From Aspidapion aeneum (Eukaryota > Arthropoda > Insecta > Coleoptera > Brentidae): a stretch of 64,000 bases of DNA. The DNA lies in NCBI GenBank assembly GCA_963576565.1, contig OY755039.1:143351369-143415368 (forward strand), written 5' to 3'. The notes beneath the pieces are model-generated. The model searched no databases and had not been told where the DNA came from. It saw only the letters and a program-made list of their open reading frames with translations. A program made the position numbers and the translations under genes. Positions 21,346 to 36,268 of the stretch are shown here, piece by piece (position 1 is the stretch's first letter; each line of letters opens with the position of its first letter).

Positions 21346-22428
21346 CAGTGGTTCCTAAACTTTTTCCTATAGCGCCCCCTTTTTAAAATCATGAATTGGT
21401 CACGCCCCCCTTCCCATGAATATAGAAACAAAAAGACAATTCTTAGTACGATAAAACATAATTTTATTAAAAATTTACTCCCTGCCAAAAAAATTCTCGT
21501 ACTGTTTCTTGTCAAATCTCATACAGTGATTTAGAAGATTTGAGTACGTGACGCTAGCGCTACCAAGTCCACTTTCAATCCCTGGCTTCGCAAGCGCAGA
21601 TCTACCAATATTATTTACCTCATGTCTTAGAATAGATGCATACAGGGTGATTTTCACTTGAATGATTCTAACCACATAAAAATAGAAAGTTTCAAAAACC
21701 TAACCTAACAAAACCTAATCAAATCTAACCGAACCGAAGGAAACTAAACTTTTTTCAAAAAAAAAACTTTCCTGACTTCCTGCCCGGGATCCTAGTGGAT
21801 GTGAATCCGAACCGAACCAAACCGAACCTAACTAAACTGAACCAAACCTAACCTAACCAAACTAAACTACAACACGTACTGCTAATTAGGTTTAGTTGGG
21901 TAGGGTTAGGTTTGGATAGGTTCGGTTCGGTACGGTCCGGTTCGGATTCACATCCTCTAGCATCCCAGGTAGGAAGTCAGGAAAGTTTTTTTTTTGAAAA
22001 AAAATATTGGTTTAGTTTGCTTTGGTTCGGTTCGGTTAGATCTGATTAGGTTTCGTTAGGTTAGGTTTTTGAAACTTTCTATTTTCATGTGGTTAGAATC
22101 ATTCAAGTGAAAATTACCCTGTACATCGATTCTAATACATGAGGTAAATAATATTGGTAGATCTACGCATGCGAAGCCAGGGATTGGAAGTGGACTTGGT
22201 AGCGCTAGCGTCTTGTCGTATTTGAGCAATTTTGATTAATAATTTCGGAAAATTTTATAGTGTCATAAAATCTTCTATTTTCAATAAAATAAATTTAAAA
22301 TTTTACGAGAGATTTAAGAGAACTTTATGAGGTCCTCCTAAGTATATAAGTTATGAGATTTAATAGGACTTTTCGGCAAGGCCCCGCGGCCCCCTAACTG
22401 TTGATATGCGCCTCCCAGGGGGCCACTG
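21346..22428. mobile_element. hAT-like element enclosing a large palindrome
   Basis: It starts CAGTGGTTCCTAAACTTTTT and ends GGGGGCCACTG. The flanks ATGTCGAG (21338-21345) and ATGTAAAG (22429-22436) agree at 6 of 8 positions. CAGTGGTTC-type ends are common in hAT elements. The interior is mostly a palindrome (21540-22222), probably an independent foldback. Confidence 0.6.
21540..22222. repeat. palindrome of about 680 bp with TTAGG/TTCGG-like arms
   Basis: The arms mirror each other from GACGCTAGCGCTACCAAGTC to its complement GACTTGGTAGCGCTAGCGTC. They include AAACTTTCTATTTT, TTCCTGAC and CACATCC words. The inner arms are degenerate five-base repeats, CCTAA/CCGAA on the left and TTAGG/TTCGG on the right. 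TTAGG is the common insect telomere repeat. The centre lies near 21880. Confidence 0.8.
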
Positions 22429-22499
22429 ATGTAAAGAATCAAATTTATTTTCCTAGATGGTTTTTAGGTTATCATATGACAGCACATCTGCAGCAAATG

Positions 22500-23489
22500 C
22501 CGGGTAGGACAAAAAAAACCGGACAATTTTTTTTTAATTATAACTTTTGAACTATACCATCGATTTTAATAAAACAAACGGCACTTGATAGAGAATTAAT
22601 CAGAGTTTTGACTAAATATATTTAAAAAAACTAAAACATTTTCGCAAAATAAGGATAAACACGCCATTTTGATTGTATGATTCTGTCCGACATCTTAAAT
22701 TCCAAGATGGCGGAAAATTTCTATAACAATCTTTAAAGAGCAATCAATTCTCACCACGATTTTTTTTATTTTACTAAAATTGATTTAGTAATAACGAATT
22801 TATAAGGAACAGAATTGGCAATGCAATCGTAGAATCTGTAAAACAATGGTTGATACCAAAATAGATTTTTTGAGAACCACTACACCGATTTTATTAATTT
22901 GTACGTCGTTGTGTGAGGAAAAAGTAGTGACTTTCTATAAATTAAAAAAAAAACTAAAAAATTTTCGGAAAATAAGAAAAAAACACGCCATTTTGAAGAA
23001 TCAAGTATGATTTTGTCCGCCATCTTAAATTTTAAAATGGCGATAAATTTTGATCATTATCTTTAAAACGCAATTAATTCTCACCAGGATGGTTTTTATT
23101 TAATTAAAATCGGTTTAGTAGTAATGAATTAATAAAGAAATAAATGCAGACATGATTGGCAAGGCAATCGTATAATATGCAAAACAATGGTTGAAACAAA
23201 AATATTTTTTTTTAGAACGACTAAACCCATTTCGCTGATTCTTACCTTGTTGTGCATGGTAAGAATGCAGCTTTTTCAGTAATTTAAAAAAATTATGTTC
23301 GCAACACAAGAATAAACGAGCATTTTTACAGTCAGTTTTCGTCCGCCATCTTGGATTTTGAGATGGCGGACAAAAAGATATTTTGTCAACACTCTAATTA
23401 ATTCTCTATCAATGGGACAAACAAAAATCGATTGTATAATTCAAAAGTTATAATAAAAAAAAATTCCGGTTTTTTTTTGGCCCACCCGG
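22500..23489. mobile_element. long-TIR element CCGGGTGGGCC family, copy 2
   Basis: The left end CCGGGTAGGACAAAAAAAAC and right end GGCCCACCCGG are followed by inward complementary words (ATCGATTTTAATAAAAC and mirrored relatives). The interior repeats TCCGCCATCTTAAATT with complementary AAGATGGCGG several times. No ORF of note. Confidence 0.7.
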
Positions 23490-24206
23490 TATGTGATAGT
23501 TTCAGTAGGTCTTTGTGACCCAAATAACTCATTTTAAGTTTGATGGTTAAAAATAGTTAACATTATAAATATTATGATGATAACTAGGAAGTACCTACCT
23601 CGTTAAAGTTAAGATTTTATATCTATAAGTTTATAAAATGCATTTTGCTATTATGTAGGCAGTAAGGTTAGTAGTAGTACCCTGTTAAATAATCACCTTT
23701 AAGTATTTTTCCTATGATTGATTGTTGTCGATATTTTTGTAGTTTTTAAATCACGGATAATTGCTTAAAAATGATTATAAATATTTATTTTTTATAACTA
23801 ATTCCATGTGCCAATAAATATATATAATTATATTTATTGTAAAGTAACAAAAAACTCAAGACGCAAAAAACGGGAAATTAAAACACATGGGATTGTAACA
23901 AAAACTCGTGAACTTAAAATTATATGCCTTCTACTTCTGTATTATAAAATTGCTAATAGAAAAACTATTAAACTTTATTTTTGCAAAAATGAATAAATAG
24001 TCATATAAGGGCCTGTCCTTAAATCAGTGGCGCACCCAGGAATGTGTCTTGGGGGGGCCCGAGGTCCCTTGGGGGCTGACAGCTAAAAAGAGCGCCTCTC
24101 AAAATCGTGCGACCAAAAAAAAAAACAAAAAAAAAGGTCATCATGTGTGGGGGAAGCCGCCAGGCACAAAGGGCGCCCTCAACAAAAAACGCGACCAAAA
24201 AAAAAA
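23490..24206. other. AT-rich DNA, possible hAT-like left end at 24026
   Basis: CAGTGGCGCACCCAGG near 24026 resembles a hAT terminus, but no convincing partner with matching target duplication was found. Otherwise nothing is recognised. Confidence 0.35.
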
Positions 24207-26060
24207 GCGACTTTTAGCGTTTTCGCAATTTTTTTTGTGTGTCTGCGCGAAAAATTGCAACATTTTTAAAATTTACTCAAAATTTTGGGGGTGTATGGTC
24301 AAAATGGACCCCAGATAAGTAAGGTTGTGATTAAATATACAGATTAGATTACTTTTTAATTTAATGTGCTGCCGATGTCAATTTTGCCTGTGGCCAACGG
24401 GTAAGTAAAAGTCTAACGTCCCATTTATTTAAATGTTTCAAAAATAATAAAATTTTAAACATTTTGATAATTTGTTTTTTTTTGTTTTTTCTAAAAAAAA
24501 TTGACCGACTAATTTTTTAAAAATTATTTTTATTTTCATTTATTGCTCTTGTTCTATTTCACGACTTTACCCAATTTCATATTTTTACTGTGTTTTTTAA
24601 AAAAATTATTATCACAAGTTTAAAAAATCGCCAACTTTGATGCTCTGTATCTAGACAAAGAAAGAGTTTTGACCCATACATTATAGGAACTTTTTTTACA
24701 GACATGACCTCCTCTATCACCTGTTGGCCTATGGCCCCTTAGTTATGGGACACCCTGTATAGTTAAAATTTTAAAACATGTAAGTATTTCAGAAATAATA
24801 AAATTTGAAATATTTTGATAATTTTTTTAATGAAATTTAATAATTTAAAAAAATTCTAAAGTTTTCATATATTTGGGTCTATTTTGATCTATCTTAGGAA
24901 TATCGCCAAAAAATAAATAAATTACATTATAATAAATAGGATTAACCCCACTTTAAAAAAAAAATATGACTATTTGACTGCTTAGCAGAAAGTAACCTTG
25001 ACATTAAAAAAGATTCATATAGTTTTATAATTTCAATTTTTTGCGACTTTTAGCGTTCTCGCAATTTTTTTTGTGTGTCTGCGCGAAAGATTGCAATATT
25101 TTTACAATTTACTCAAAATTTTGGGGGTGTATGGTCAAAATGGACCCCAGATAAGTAAGGTTGTGATTAAATATACAGATTAGATTACTTTTTAATTTAA
25201 TGTGCTGCCGATGTCAATTTTGCCTGTGGCCAACGAGTAAGTAAAAGTCTAATGTCCCATTTATGCTCCCGGGTTGAAACATTAGACGTAAATCAGAAGA
25301 GGAAAAAATTTTTTATAGTTAAAATTTTAAAACATATTTAAATGTTTCAAAAATAATAACATTTTAAACATTTTGATAATATGTTTTTATTTCAGTTTTT
25401 TCTAAAAAAAATTCACCGACTAATTTTTAAAAAATTATTTTTATTTTCATTTATTGCTCTTGTTCTAGTTCACGACTTTACCCAATTTCATATTTTTACT
25501 GTGTTTTTTTAAAAAGTTATTATCACAAGTTTAAAAAATCGCCAACTTTGATGCTCTGTATCTAGACAAAGAAAGAGTTTTGACCCATGCATTATAGGAA
25601 CTTTTTTTACAGACATGACCTCCTCTATCACCTGTTGGCCTATGGCCCCTTAGTTATGGGACACCCTGTATAGTTAAAATTTTAAAACATATTTAAATAT
25701 TTCAGAAATAATAAAATTTGAAATATTTTGATAATTTTTTTAATGAAATTTAACAATTTAAAAAAATTCTAAAGTTTTCAATTTTGATCTATCTTAGCAA
25801 TATCGCCAAAAAATAAATTATTTACATTAGAATAAATAGGATTAACCCCACTTAAAAAAATTTTTTATGACTATTTGACTGCTTTGCAGAAAGTAACCTT
25901 GACATTAAAAAAATTTCATCAGTTTTATAATTTCAATTTTTGCGACTTTTAGCGTTCTTGCAATTTTTTTGTGTGTCTGCGCGAAAGATTGCAACATTTT
26001 TACAATTTACTCAAAATTTTGGGGGTGTATGGTCAAAACGGACCCCAGATAAGTGAGGTA
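24207..26060. repeat. tandem duplication, 2.1 units of about 836 and 899 bp
   Basis: The word GCGACTTTTAGCGTT recurs at 24207, 25043 and 25942, each followed by TGTGTGTCTGCGCG and TTTGGGGGTGTATGGTCAAA. Units 1 and 2 each include the right half of the GGTGATAGAGGAGG element ending TATGGGACACCCTGTA. Unit 2 has an extra patch near 25267-25330. Units are diverged only slightly. Confidence 0.8.
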
Positions 26061-26061
26061 G

Positions 26062-27239
26062 TGAAATAATTTATATATAGTTAAAATTTTAAAATATATT
26101 TAAATATTTCAGAAATAATAAAATTTTAAATATTTTGAAAATTTTTTTATGAAATTTAATAATTTTAAAAAATTTCAAATATAATTAAAATTCTAAAAAA
26201 ATTTCAAATTTTTGTAAAACTCATACTTACAAAATTCAACATTTTTAAAAAATTTTAATACTATCTCTTCTTTTAAGGGGGATTTTGAGTTGATCAAGTA
26301 ACCTAACCTGTTTTTTACATGAAACATTTTAGTTCTAAAGAATTAAATATTGTATAATTTTCCTGTGCGCTTATTTACGGTCACCGTTTTAACATTACTC
26401 CCATGCCTCAATTAAATTACACCCTCTGTACAAAAAATACATCATACCATATCATCAGCTATAATGACCACAATATGTGGTTTTTTAACAGCACCATATA
26501 TTCCACAAATAAATCCAAAAAAACACACCAAAAACTTTAATAACCACATTTTTGTTTAATCACATTCAACAGTTCAAGAAAATTAAAAACAAAACTAATT
26601 TTTAATGATATATTTTTTTTTTAAATTTAGGTATTTATTTGTTTTTTTATAGGCCAGTATCCGTTCTATTTTTTTTTCGAAAAAAAAACGGAACTTTGCC
26701 TTCTACGGTTCTTCCAGCGACGCCGCGACGCAAAGCTAGAATTATTTTGGCGACACCGCTGAAGAAAAATATAATCTTATATGAAGCTATTTGAAAAGTG
26801 AAGAAATGGTGGGGATGTGAAGCACAGTTACTATGGTTACTAAATGCAAAACCATGTTTCTTATTCCTGCGTTTTGTTTGGTATACGACAAAACGATCTT
26901 TTGGAAACGATTTGACGTCATGGGGGTTTAGTCATTCTTAGACCAAGAGAGCATTAATTTTTTCGCACTTTAAGGTTAAGAAGTGTACTATAAAAAGAAT
27001 CAGGGATAAAAATTAAACATCAATGATGAAAGTGATAGTTTAGGAATAAATAGTTAACTGGGTACAACGGCGGTTCTGGAACAAAAGTCTGGGGGGGCGG
27101 GTAATGGTAAAACATTGACCGGAAGTAACCGAAAAGGAAATATTCGCACCGGCAAAAAACACACACAGAAACAAAACGCAGACCAAAAAAGCGCGCAATG
27201 AAAAGAGTGCACATAGTAAATCAGCGCACAGGGGGTCCG
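26062..27239. other. AT-rich DNA, nothing recognised
   Basis: A T-run/A-run palindrome lies near 26668-26695. A 118-codon minus-strand ORF overlapping 27040-27396 is low complexity and reads through the tandem repeat that follows. No gene supported. Confidence 0.4.
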
Positions 27240-27440
27240 GAAAATTTGTTCGAAAACATTTTCCCTTCGATCTGAAAATTGTTTTAAAACATTTTCTTTG
27301 AAAGAAATTTTTTTCAAAACCATATTTTATTCGCACGGAATATTGTTCGAAAACGTTTCCCTCGAACGGAAATTTGTTCGAAAACATTTTGTTCAAGTGA
27401 AAATTTGTCCGAAATTATTTTCTTGAAACATATTCTTTTC
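27240..27440. repeat. degenerate tandem repeat, about 30-36-bp units
   Basis: The unit AAATTTGTTCGAAAACATTTT recurs with changes about six times, with TTCGAAAAC and TTTCAAAAC variants. Confidence 0.6.
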
Positions 27441-27458
27441 AAAAAAATATATTATATA

Positions 27459-28709
27459 CCGGATGGGCCAAAAAAAAACGCACAATTTTTTTTCAATATA
27501 ACTTTTAAACTATACCATTGATTTTAATGGGACAAACTACACTTGCCAGAGAATTAATCAGAGTTTTGAATAAATCTATTTTTTGTCCGCCATCTCAAAA
27601 TCCAAGATGGCGGACGAAATTAAAATGCACCCTTCAGAGACGCTCGTTATTCTTGTGTTGCTCACTAGTTTTAATTATTTTTTTAAATCAATAAAAAAAG
27701 CTAAATTCTTGCCACGCACAACACTGTACGGGTCGGCAAAATCGGTTCAGCAGTTCTAAAAAAATATATTTTTGTTTCAACCATTGTTTTGAATATCATA
27801 CGATTGCATTACCAATCATATCTGCATTTATTTCCTTATAAATTCATTACTACTGAGCCGATTTTGATGAAATAAAAAACATCCTAGTGAGAATTGATTG
27901 CTTTTTGAAAATCATGATCAAAATTTACAGCCATCTCAAAATTTAAGATAGCGGACAGAATTGTACTTGATTCTTCAAAATGGCGCGTTTATTCTTATGT
28001 TTTAAAAGTATTTTAGTTTTTTTTAATTTACAGAAAAGCACTACTTTTGTCCCGCACAACGAAGTACAAACTAGTAAAATAAATGCGGTGGTTCTCAAAA
28101 AATCTATTTTTGGTTCAGTTGTGTTGTGTCGCGGAAAAGTAGTGCTTTTCTATAAATAAAAAAAAACTAAAGCATTTTCGGAAAATAAGAATAGACACGC
28201 CGCGCCATTTTGAAAAATCAAGTATGATTCTGTCCGCCATCTTAAATTTTTTAGATACAGATAAACTGTCATCATGATCTTTAAAAAAGATCAATTCCCA
28301 TTAGGATGTTTTTTATTTCATCAAAATCGGTTTAGTATTAATGAATTTATAAGAAAATAAATGCAGAAATAATTGGCAAGGCAATCGTATAATATGCAAA
28401 ACAATGGTTGAAACAAAACATTTTTTTTTAGAACCACTGAACCTATTTTGCTGATTCGTACCTTGTTGTGCGTGGCAAGAATGCAGCCTTTTCACTAAAT
28501 TCAAGAAATAATTAAAACGTGTTCGCAACACAAGAATAAACGAGCATATTTGAAGGATACATTTTAATTTTCAGATGGCGGACAAAAAATATATTTAGTC
28601 AAAACTGTGATTAATTCTCTATCAAGTGCAGTTTGTCCCATTGAAATCGATTATATAGTTCAAAAGTTATAATGAAAAAAAAAATGCCCGGTTTTTTTTG
28701 GCCCACCCG
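27459..28709. mobile_element. long-TIR element CCGGGTGGGCC family, copy 3
   Basis: The left end CCGGATGGGCCAAAAAAAAA and right end TTTTGGCCCACCCGG are flanked by TA (27457-27458, 28710-28711). The arms are complementary through much of their length: TTAATGGGACAAACT with its mirror, and GATGGCGGAC blocks. At 1251 bp it is the longest of the three copies. No transposase ORF. Confidence 0.8.
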
Positions 28710-30184
28710 GTATATTTTGAATGTACATCTGTGTCGATTTGGGCTTTACAGCGGCAATTTAAAATTTCGCCACCATGTTGGCCGCCATCTTGAATATCTC
28801 AGCCCCTGTCAATATTTCGAGGTGGCAACAGGGATATTCGGATTCCGCGGGGTCGAAATAGGGGAAATTGACCAATTGCCAAAAAGTAATATAAATAAAA
28901 CCCTTCTAGAAAGTGGATTTTCCGAAATCTTGCCTTAACTAATCAAAGGTGATATAGTGCAGGCCCTTTTTGAAGCGTCTATGCAAGATCTACTGCTGCG
29001 TTAAAGGGAGAGTGATGTAAATCGTTGGAAAGGAAATTTCTTCGGCTTTAAAAATAAGTTTTAAAAATAGACATGTGGGACAGCAAAATTTAAGAAAATT
29101 TTAAAAAATTTTCAAATTTGACCACTCTCATTTTTATTTACTGAGTTACAAAAATTAATGTTCAATATTTTGGATTGATTTCAGGATTTCTACAAACACA
29201 TTTATTTTTATTTCAAGGCGGCTATGTAAAAAAAATATGTCTAGCTTAATAAGTATTTAACTGTATACAATGGGCTTTTAACCAAAAATATTTTTTTGAG
29301 AAAAAATAGTGTTAAGGATAAAAAATACCACAAAAAAATATTTTAAAAAATATTTTAAAAATTTTCCCTATTTTTCGTACGCCAATGGCACATGCACCAC
29401 TGCCGTCAGAGGGTACTAAGGTACATCGTTAAAAAGAGAATTATATCCGCTTTAAAAATGGTCTCTAGAAGATTTTTTGGATTAGTTGACTGTTTTCGAG
29501 TTATTAGCAAAAACCTATCAAAAAGCACGAACCAGCCCCCTGCCAGGGTTGGGCGGGGGGTGATTCCCTTCGAAAAGAAAATTTAGGGGGGCGAACCACT
29601 CCCCCACCAAGAGTGGGCGGATGGTTCCTCCGCGTTATATTTTCGGGGGAGCATACTGTAGATTCATACCGAGTGTGTTGCTTCTCTCATTGAACGCAGT
29701 GTGTGTATTAGTACTGTTCCAAGATGGTTGTCTTAAATGAAGATTCAAGTGTATACCAAATTTGACCATTTTTGAGGCGTCTATGCTAGATCTACCGCTG
29801 GCTTGAGGGGGCAGTGATACACATCGTTGGAAAGGAAATTTCTTCAGCTTTAAAAATAAGTTTTAAAACCAGACATGTAGGACAATAAAATTCAATAAAA
29901 TTTAAAAAAATATTGTTTTTTCCACACCTCTCATGTATTTAAGTGCCTATAAAAGGTGCGCCACTGATGTAAGGGGGGCGTGTTATACATCGTTAGAGAG
30001 GACTTTTGGTCAGCCTCAATAACTATTACTTAGTAGTTTTTGGCCAAGTTAAAAGTTTGCAAATAATTAGAAAAATACTGAAAAAGATCAATTTTGAGGG
30101 GGGCCAGAGGAGAACTGCCCCCTCCCCCCAATTTAAATAAATTCAACTCGAAAAATAAAGTTTTAAGTTAACACTAATAAAATA
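28710..30184. repeat. unclassified repeat region with internal duplication
   Basis: The segment 28966-29140 (GCGTCTATGC, GATCTAC, GTTGGAAAGGAAATTTCTTC) recurs at about 29772-29945. The block 29170-29715 recurs at about 34083-34549, with AACTGTATACAATGGG, CATGCACCACTGC and GTGTGTTGCTTCT shared. No gene supported; an 88-codon ORF at 28672-28938 starts inside the long-TIR element and has no domain. Confidence 0.6.
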
Positions 30185-30920
30185 CTCTGCCAATATATGG
30201 GCCCCTAAGCTCACACTAGGTACTATAGTTATAGTGTACGTGTGAGCTAATATAACTAAAAACTGAGATATATTTTATTCAACTCCAGACTAAATTACCT
30301 TTTGTTTGATACCACACAAGCCATGTTTTGACTTAAACTCAAATTTTTGAAATCTACCCCCACCCTTACAATAAAAACAAAAACTAAAATGTATTTTGTT
30401 AAACTCCGGATTCAATTACCTTTCGTTTGATATCACACACGCCATATTTTCACTTAAACTCTAATTTTTAAAATATACCCCCACCCTTTTTTTAAAATAA
30501 ATTAAAATGTATTTTATTTAACTGCAGACTCAATTACCTTTCGTTTAATATCACACACGCCATATTTTCACATAAACTCTAATTTTTGAAATTTACCCCC
30601 ACCCTTTTATTTGGTTTGTGTTCGGTGGATTTTGTTCATTTTTAAATGGGACCATCCCGACCCAAGACCCAGCCTAGGTACCAAATTTCATTAAAATCGG
30701 CCAAGCGGTTTTTGAGTTATGCGCGTTGGTCGTTACAGACAGACATACAGACAGACAGACATACAGACAGACAGACAGACAGACAGACGGCGCAACAAAA
30801 AAGTTTCAAAATCATCTGAAACGCAAAGATATATAAAAATTTTTGAAATCGGAGCAACTTTTTTTTTCTCGAAAAAATTTGGATCACCATAGCTCACACT
30901 ACTATATGTGTGAGCTAAAA
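30185..30920 (+). mobile_element. DINE/Helentron-like element, copy II
   Basis: This copy has the full architecture: a CTCTGCCAATATATGGGC start, a 5' hairpin with AGCTCACAC and GTGTGAGCT, and three tandem blocks of about 125 bp ending in CCCCCACC. These are followed by the CGCGTTGGTCGTTACAGACA lead-in, a short (CAGA)n array (30736-30788), the GGCGCAACAAAAAAGTTTC segment and a 3' hairpin ending GTGTGAGCTAAA. Copy III follows two bases later. Confidence 0.65.
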
Positions 30921-30922
30921 AA

Positions 30923-34072
<3,150 letters not shown>

Positions 34073-34082
34073 TGTTTAAAAT

Positions 34083-34549
34083 TTTTGTTTGCTTTGAGGA
34101 TTTCTACAAAAACATTTATTTTTATTTCAAGGCGGCTACTTTAAAAAGTTATCGCTAACTTATTAAATGTTTAACTGTATACAATGGGTTTTTGAACAAA
34201 AATACTTTTTTGAAAAAAAAACAATGTGTTAAGGATACAAAATGCCACCAGAAAAATAAAAAAAACATATTTTAAACATTTTCCCCTTTTTTCGTAGGCC
34301 TATGGAACATGCACCACTGCTTTTAGAGGTACTAAGGTACATGGTTAAAAATGAAATTTTATCCGCTTGCAACATGATCTTAAATATATTTTTAGAGAAG
34401 CTGACCGTTCTCGAGCAAAAACCGTCAAAAAGTACGTTTAGGAGGGGAAGGGGGAACCACGCCCCGCTGGGGTTGGGGGGGTGCTTCCCTTTTGTAAAAT
34501 GTATGGGCGACTCTTATGTCTATCCATACCAAGTGTGTTGCTTCTATCA
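34083..34549. repeat. second copy of the 29170-29715 repeat
   Basis: Shared words include GGATTTCTACAAA, TTTATTTCAAGGCGGCTA, ACTGTATACAATGGG, CATGCACCACTGC and GTGTGTTGCTTCT. It is diverged and contains no gene. It ends where a Harbinger-like element is inserted, making the earlier copy an empty-site reference. Confidence 0.7.
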
Positions 34550-34552
34550 TTA

Positions 34553-35598
34553 GCTGGCCATACACACAGAGGTTGATCCGTCGGTTTGGAACGGCACAGA
34601 TAAGTCTGACCGTTTTGTCCGTAACGGTTTAAAACTGCTGCAGTCCACTAACACAAAAAAAAATCTTGCGAATCGATCCTTCATATCGGTCTGTGGCAGA
34701 CATAACCGCGCGTTAGTGGGCTAAAACTCAAGATTTATCTGCCGGTTTAACCAAAACTGTGGAATTTCGTCAAGTCGAAAGTTTTATGCGGCACGGTATT
34801 TTAAGCATAGCGTATGTAAATTGTTTAGTGCTAAATATAAGCAGGCTCTGTGTATGGGAATGAATATTAATATGAAAATAATGCATAGTGGTGTAAAAGA
34901 GAGACGTTCCAAGTGGGTTAAAACTTATTTGCTTAAGAGGAAACTATTTAGCCATGACCTTCTATTAAAAAAGTTACGAGAAAATGATCCAGACGATTTT
35001 AAAAATTATTTTATAATGGATATCAGAGAATTATTGAAATACAGCCAGGCTATAATTGTGCCAGGCACTATTTTTACACATTCACATTAAAAACTGACAG
35101 TTGATCCTACAAAATTGACATATCAAAGTCAAATTTAAAACTTTTGTCGTTTATTTTCAATTAATAAAAGAAGGCACTATTTATTCCGGTTCATATAGTA
35201 AACAAAGGCCGTGTGTTAAAAGATCACAGCTGATATTACAATGTAAAGGTGTCAAAATTGTACCTGGCACCATTATAGCCTGGCTTTATTTCAATAATTC
35301 TCTATTAACACGTATGATTTTTTAATAAATTTGGTAAGAGAGGATCTTACGAAACAAAATATCCAAATTACAGAAGCCGTTGGCCTGAACAGCGATTAAA
35401 CCGACAGAGAAGTCTGCGCCGGTTAAAATATCTGTGAGCGCTTAACCCACAAGTTTCGCCCGCCGGTCTGAACTCACAGATAAATCTGTGCCGGCTATAA
35501 CTGGCGCGTGGAATGTCCACTAATTGAAAGACAAATCCGCCATTTTAAACCGCGCCGTTCCAAACCGGCGGATCAACCTCTGTGTGTATGGCTACCTA
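34553..35598 (+). mobile_element. PIF/Harbinger-like element, 1,046 bp
   Basis: The left end GCTGGCCATACACACAGAGG and right end CCTCTGTGTGTATGGCTACC are complementary. The similarity extends inward past GTTGATCCG and GTTTGGAACGG. TTA flanks both sides (34550-34552, 35599-35601), the usual Harbinger target. The paralogous sequence near 29690 shows the site without the insertion. It encodes a transposase N-terminal fragment. Confidence 0.8.
34854..35090 (+). pseudogene. Harbinger-type transposase N-terminal fragment
   Basis: The first ATG of the frame is at 34854. The block RRSKWVKTYLLKRKLFSHD followed by LLKKLRENDPDDFKNYFIMD resembles the N-terminus of Harbinger transposases, where a basic W-containing segment precedes a Leu/Asp-rich stretch and the F-x-x-F/Y-RM motif. 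At about 79 codons it lacks the DDE domain of the usual 350-400 residue enzyme. It lies wholly inside the TIR-bounded element, so it is an internally deleted, non-autonomous derivative. Function as transposase is excluded; residual expression is unknown. Confidence 0.6.
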
Positions 35599-36268
35599 TT
35601 AAACGCAGTATCGGACCCTATAGGGCCTGAACTAGTATTTGTTCGTCTTTCGTCTCAATTGGCGTATTCACTTAAGCACGAAAGCGAATGAGGCATTCGT
35701 TCGGCCTCGTAGCAAGGTATGCGAATTCTGCCTTAAACGAATACGCGGTTTTAGATGCAAAAATATTGCTGTTAGTTTTGGGTCTACACAATTAATATGT
35801 CCACCTGCTGGATTTAATGATAGCAGAAAAAAATTAAAACTAGATTTAATACATTTAAAAACAGGTTCTCACGTGGGGACTCCGGACACACAGGGATTTC
35901 CACAGAAGCTTTTACCTAGTTTGCATATTTCTGGTTCTTTTACTATGGGGTTTTCTTCGTATTTTTTCAGTAAACTACCTGTATGCAAATTATACTTATT
36001 CATTCGTGGTTACCTACACATTTTTACAAACAATTTATTTTTAACCTATTTTTTCCAAATAAATAGGGGAGTCCTGGGGACGTTAATATGATTGGGCGAT
36101 TGTGACTAAAGCTTCAACTTGACATTTGATCTCCATCCCATATGGTTACACTCGAACTGATGTATCGGTGTCTTCGAGCTACCTTGTCCCCTTTTCAGGA
36201 ACTCCCCACAAACCTGACTGATTATATTATCTGTCTGCGTAGTAACGGCAAATCATGTCTGCGCTTAA
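35599..36268. repeat. repeat segment, partly duplicated at 37285-37590
   Basis: The stretch from GGGGTTTTCTTCGTATTTTT (about 35947) to GACTAAAGCTTCAACTTGAC (about 36124) recurs at 37409-37583. A further ATCCCATATGGTTAC segment (36135-36215) recurs at 39608-39710. The 150-codon ORF over 35639-36091 spans repeat boundaries and has no recognised domain. Confidence 0.6.

Noticed and set aside
24026..29967. A 6-kb hAT element from CAGTGGCGCACC (24026) to GGTGCGCCACTG (29956)
   Set aside because: The ends are complementary, but the 8-bp flanks do not match and unrelated elements lie between; boundaries not supported.
35639..36091. 150-codon ORF as a host gene
   Set aside because: Its second half is a dispersed repeat also present at 37409-37552, and the frame crosses the repeat boundary.
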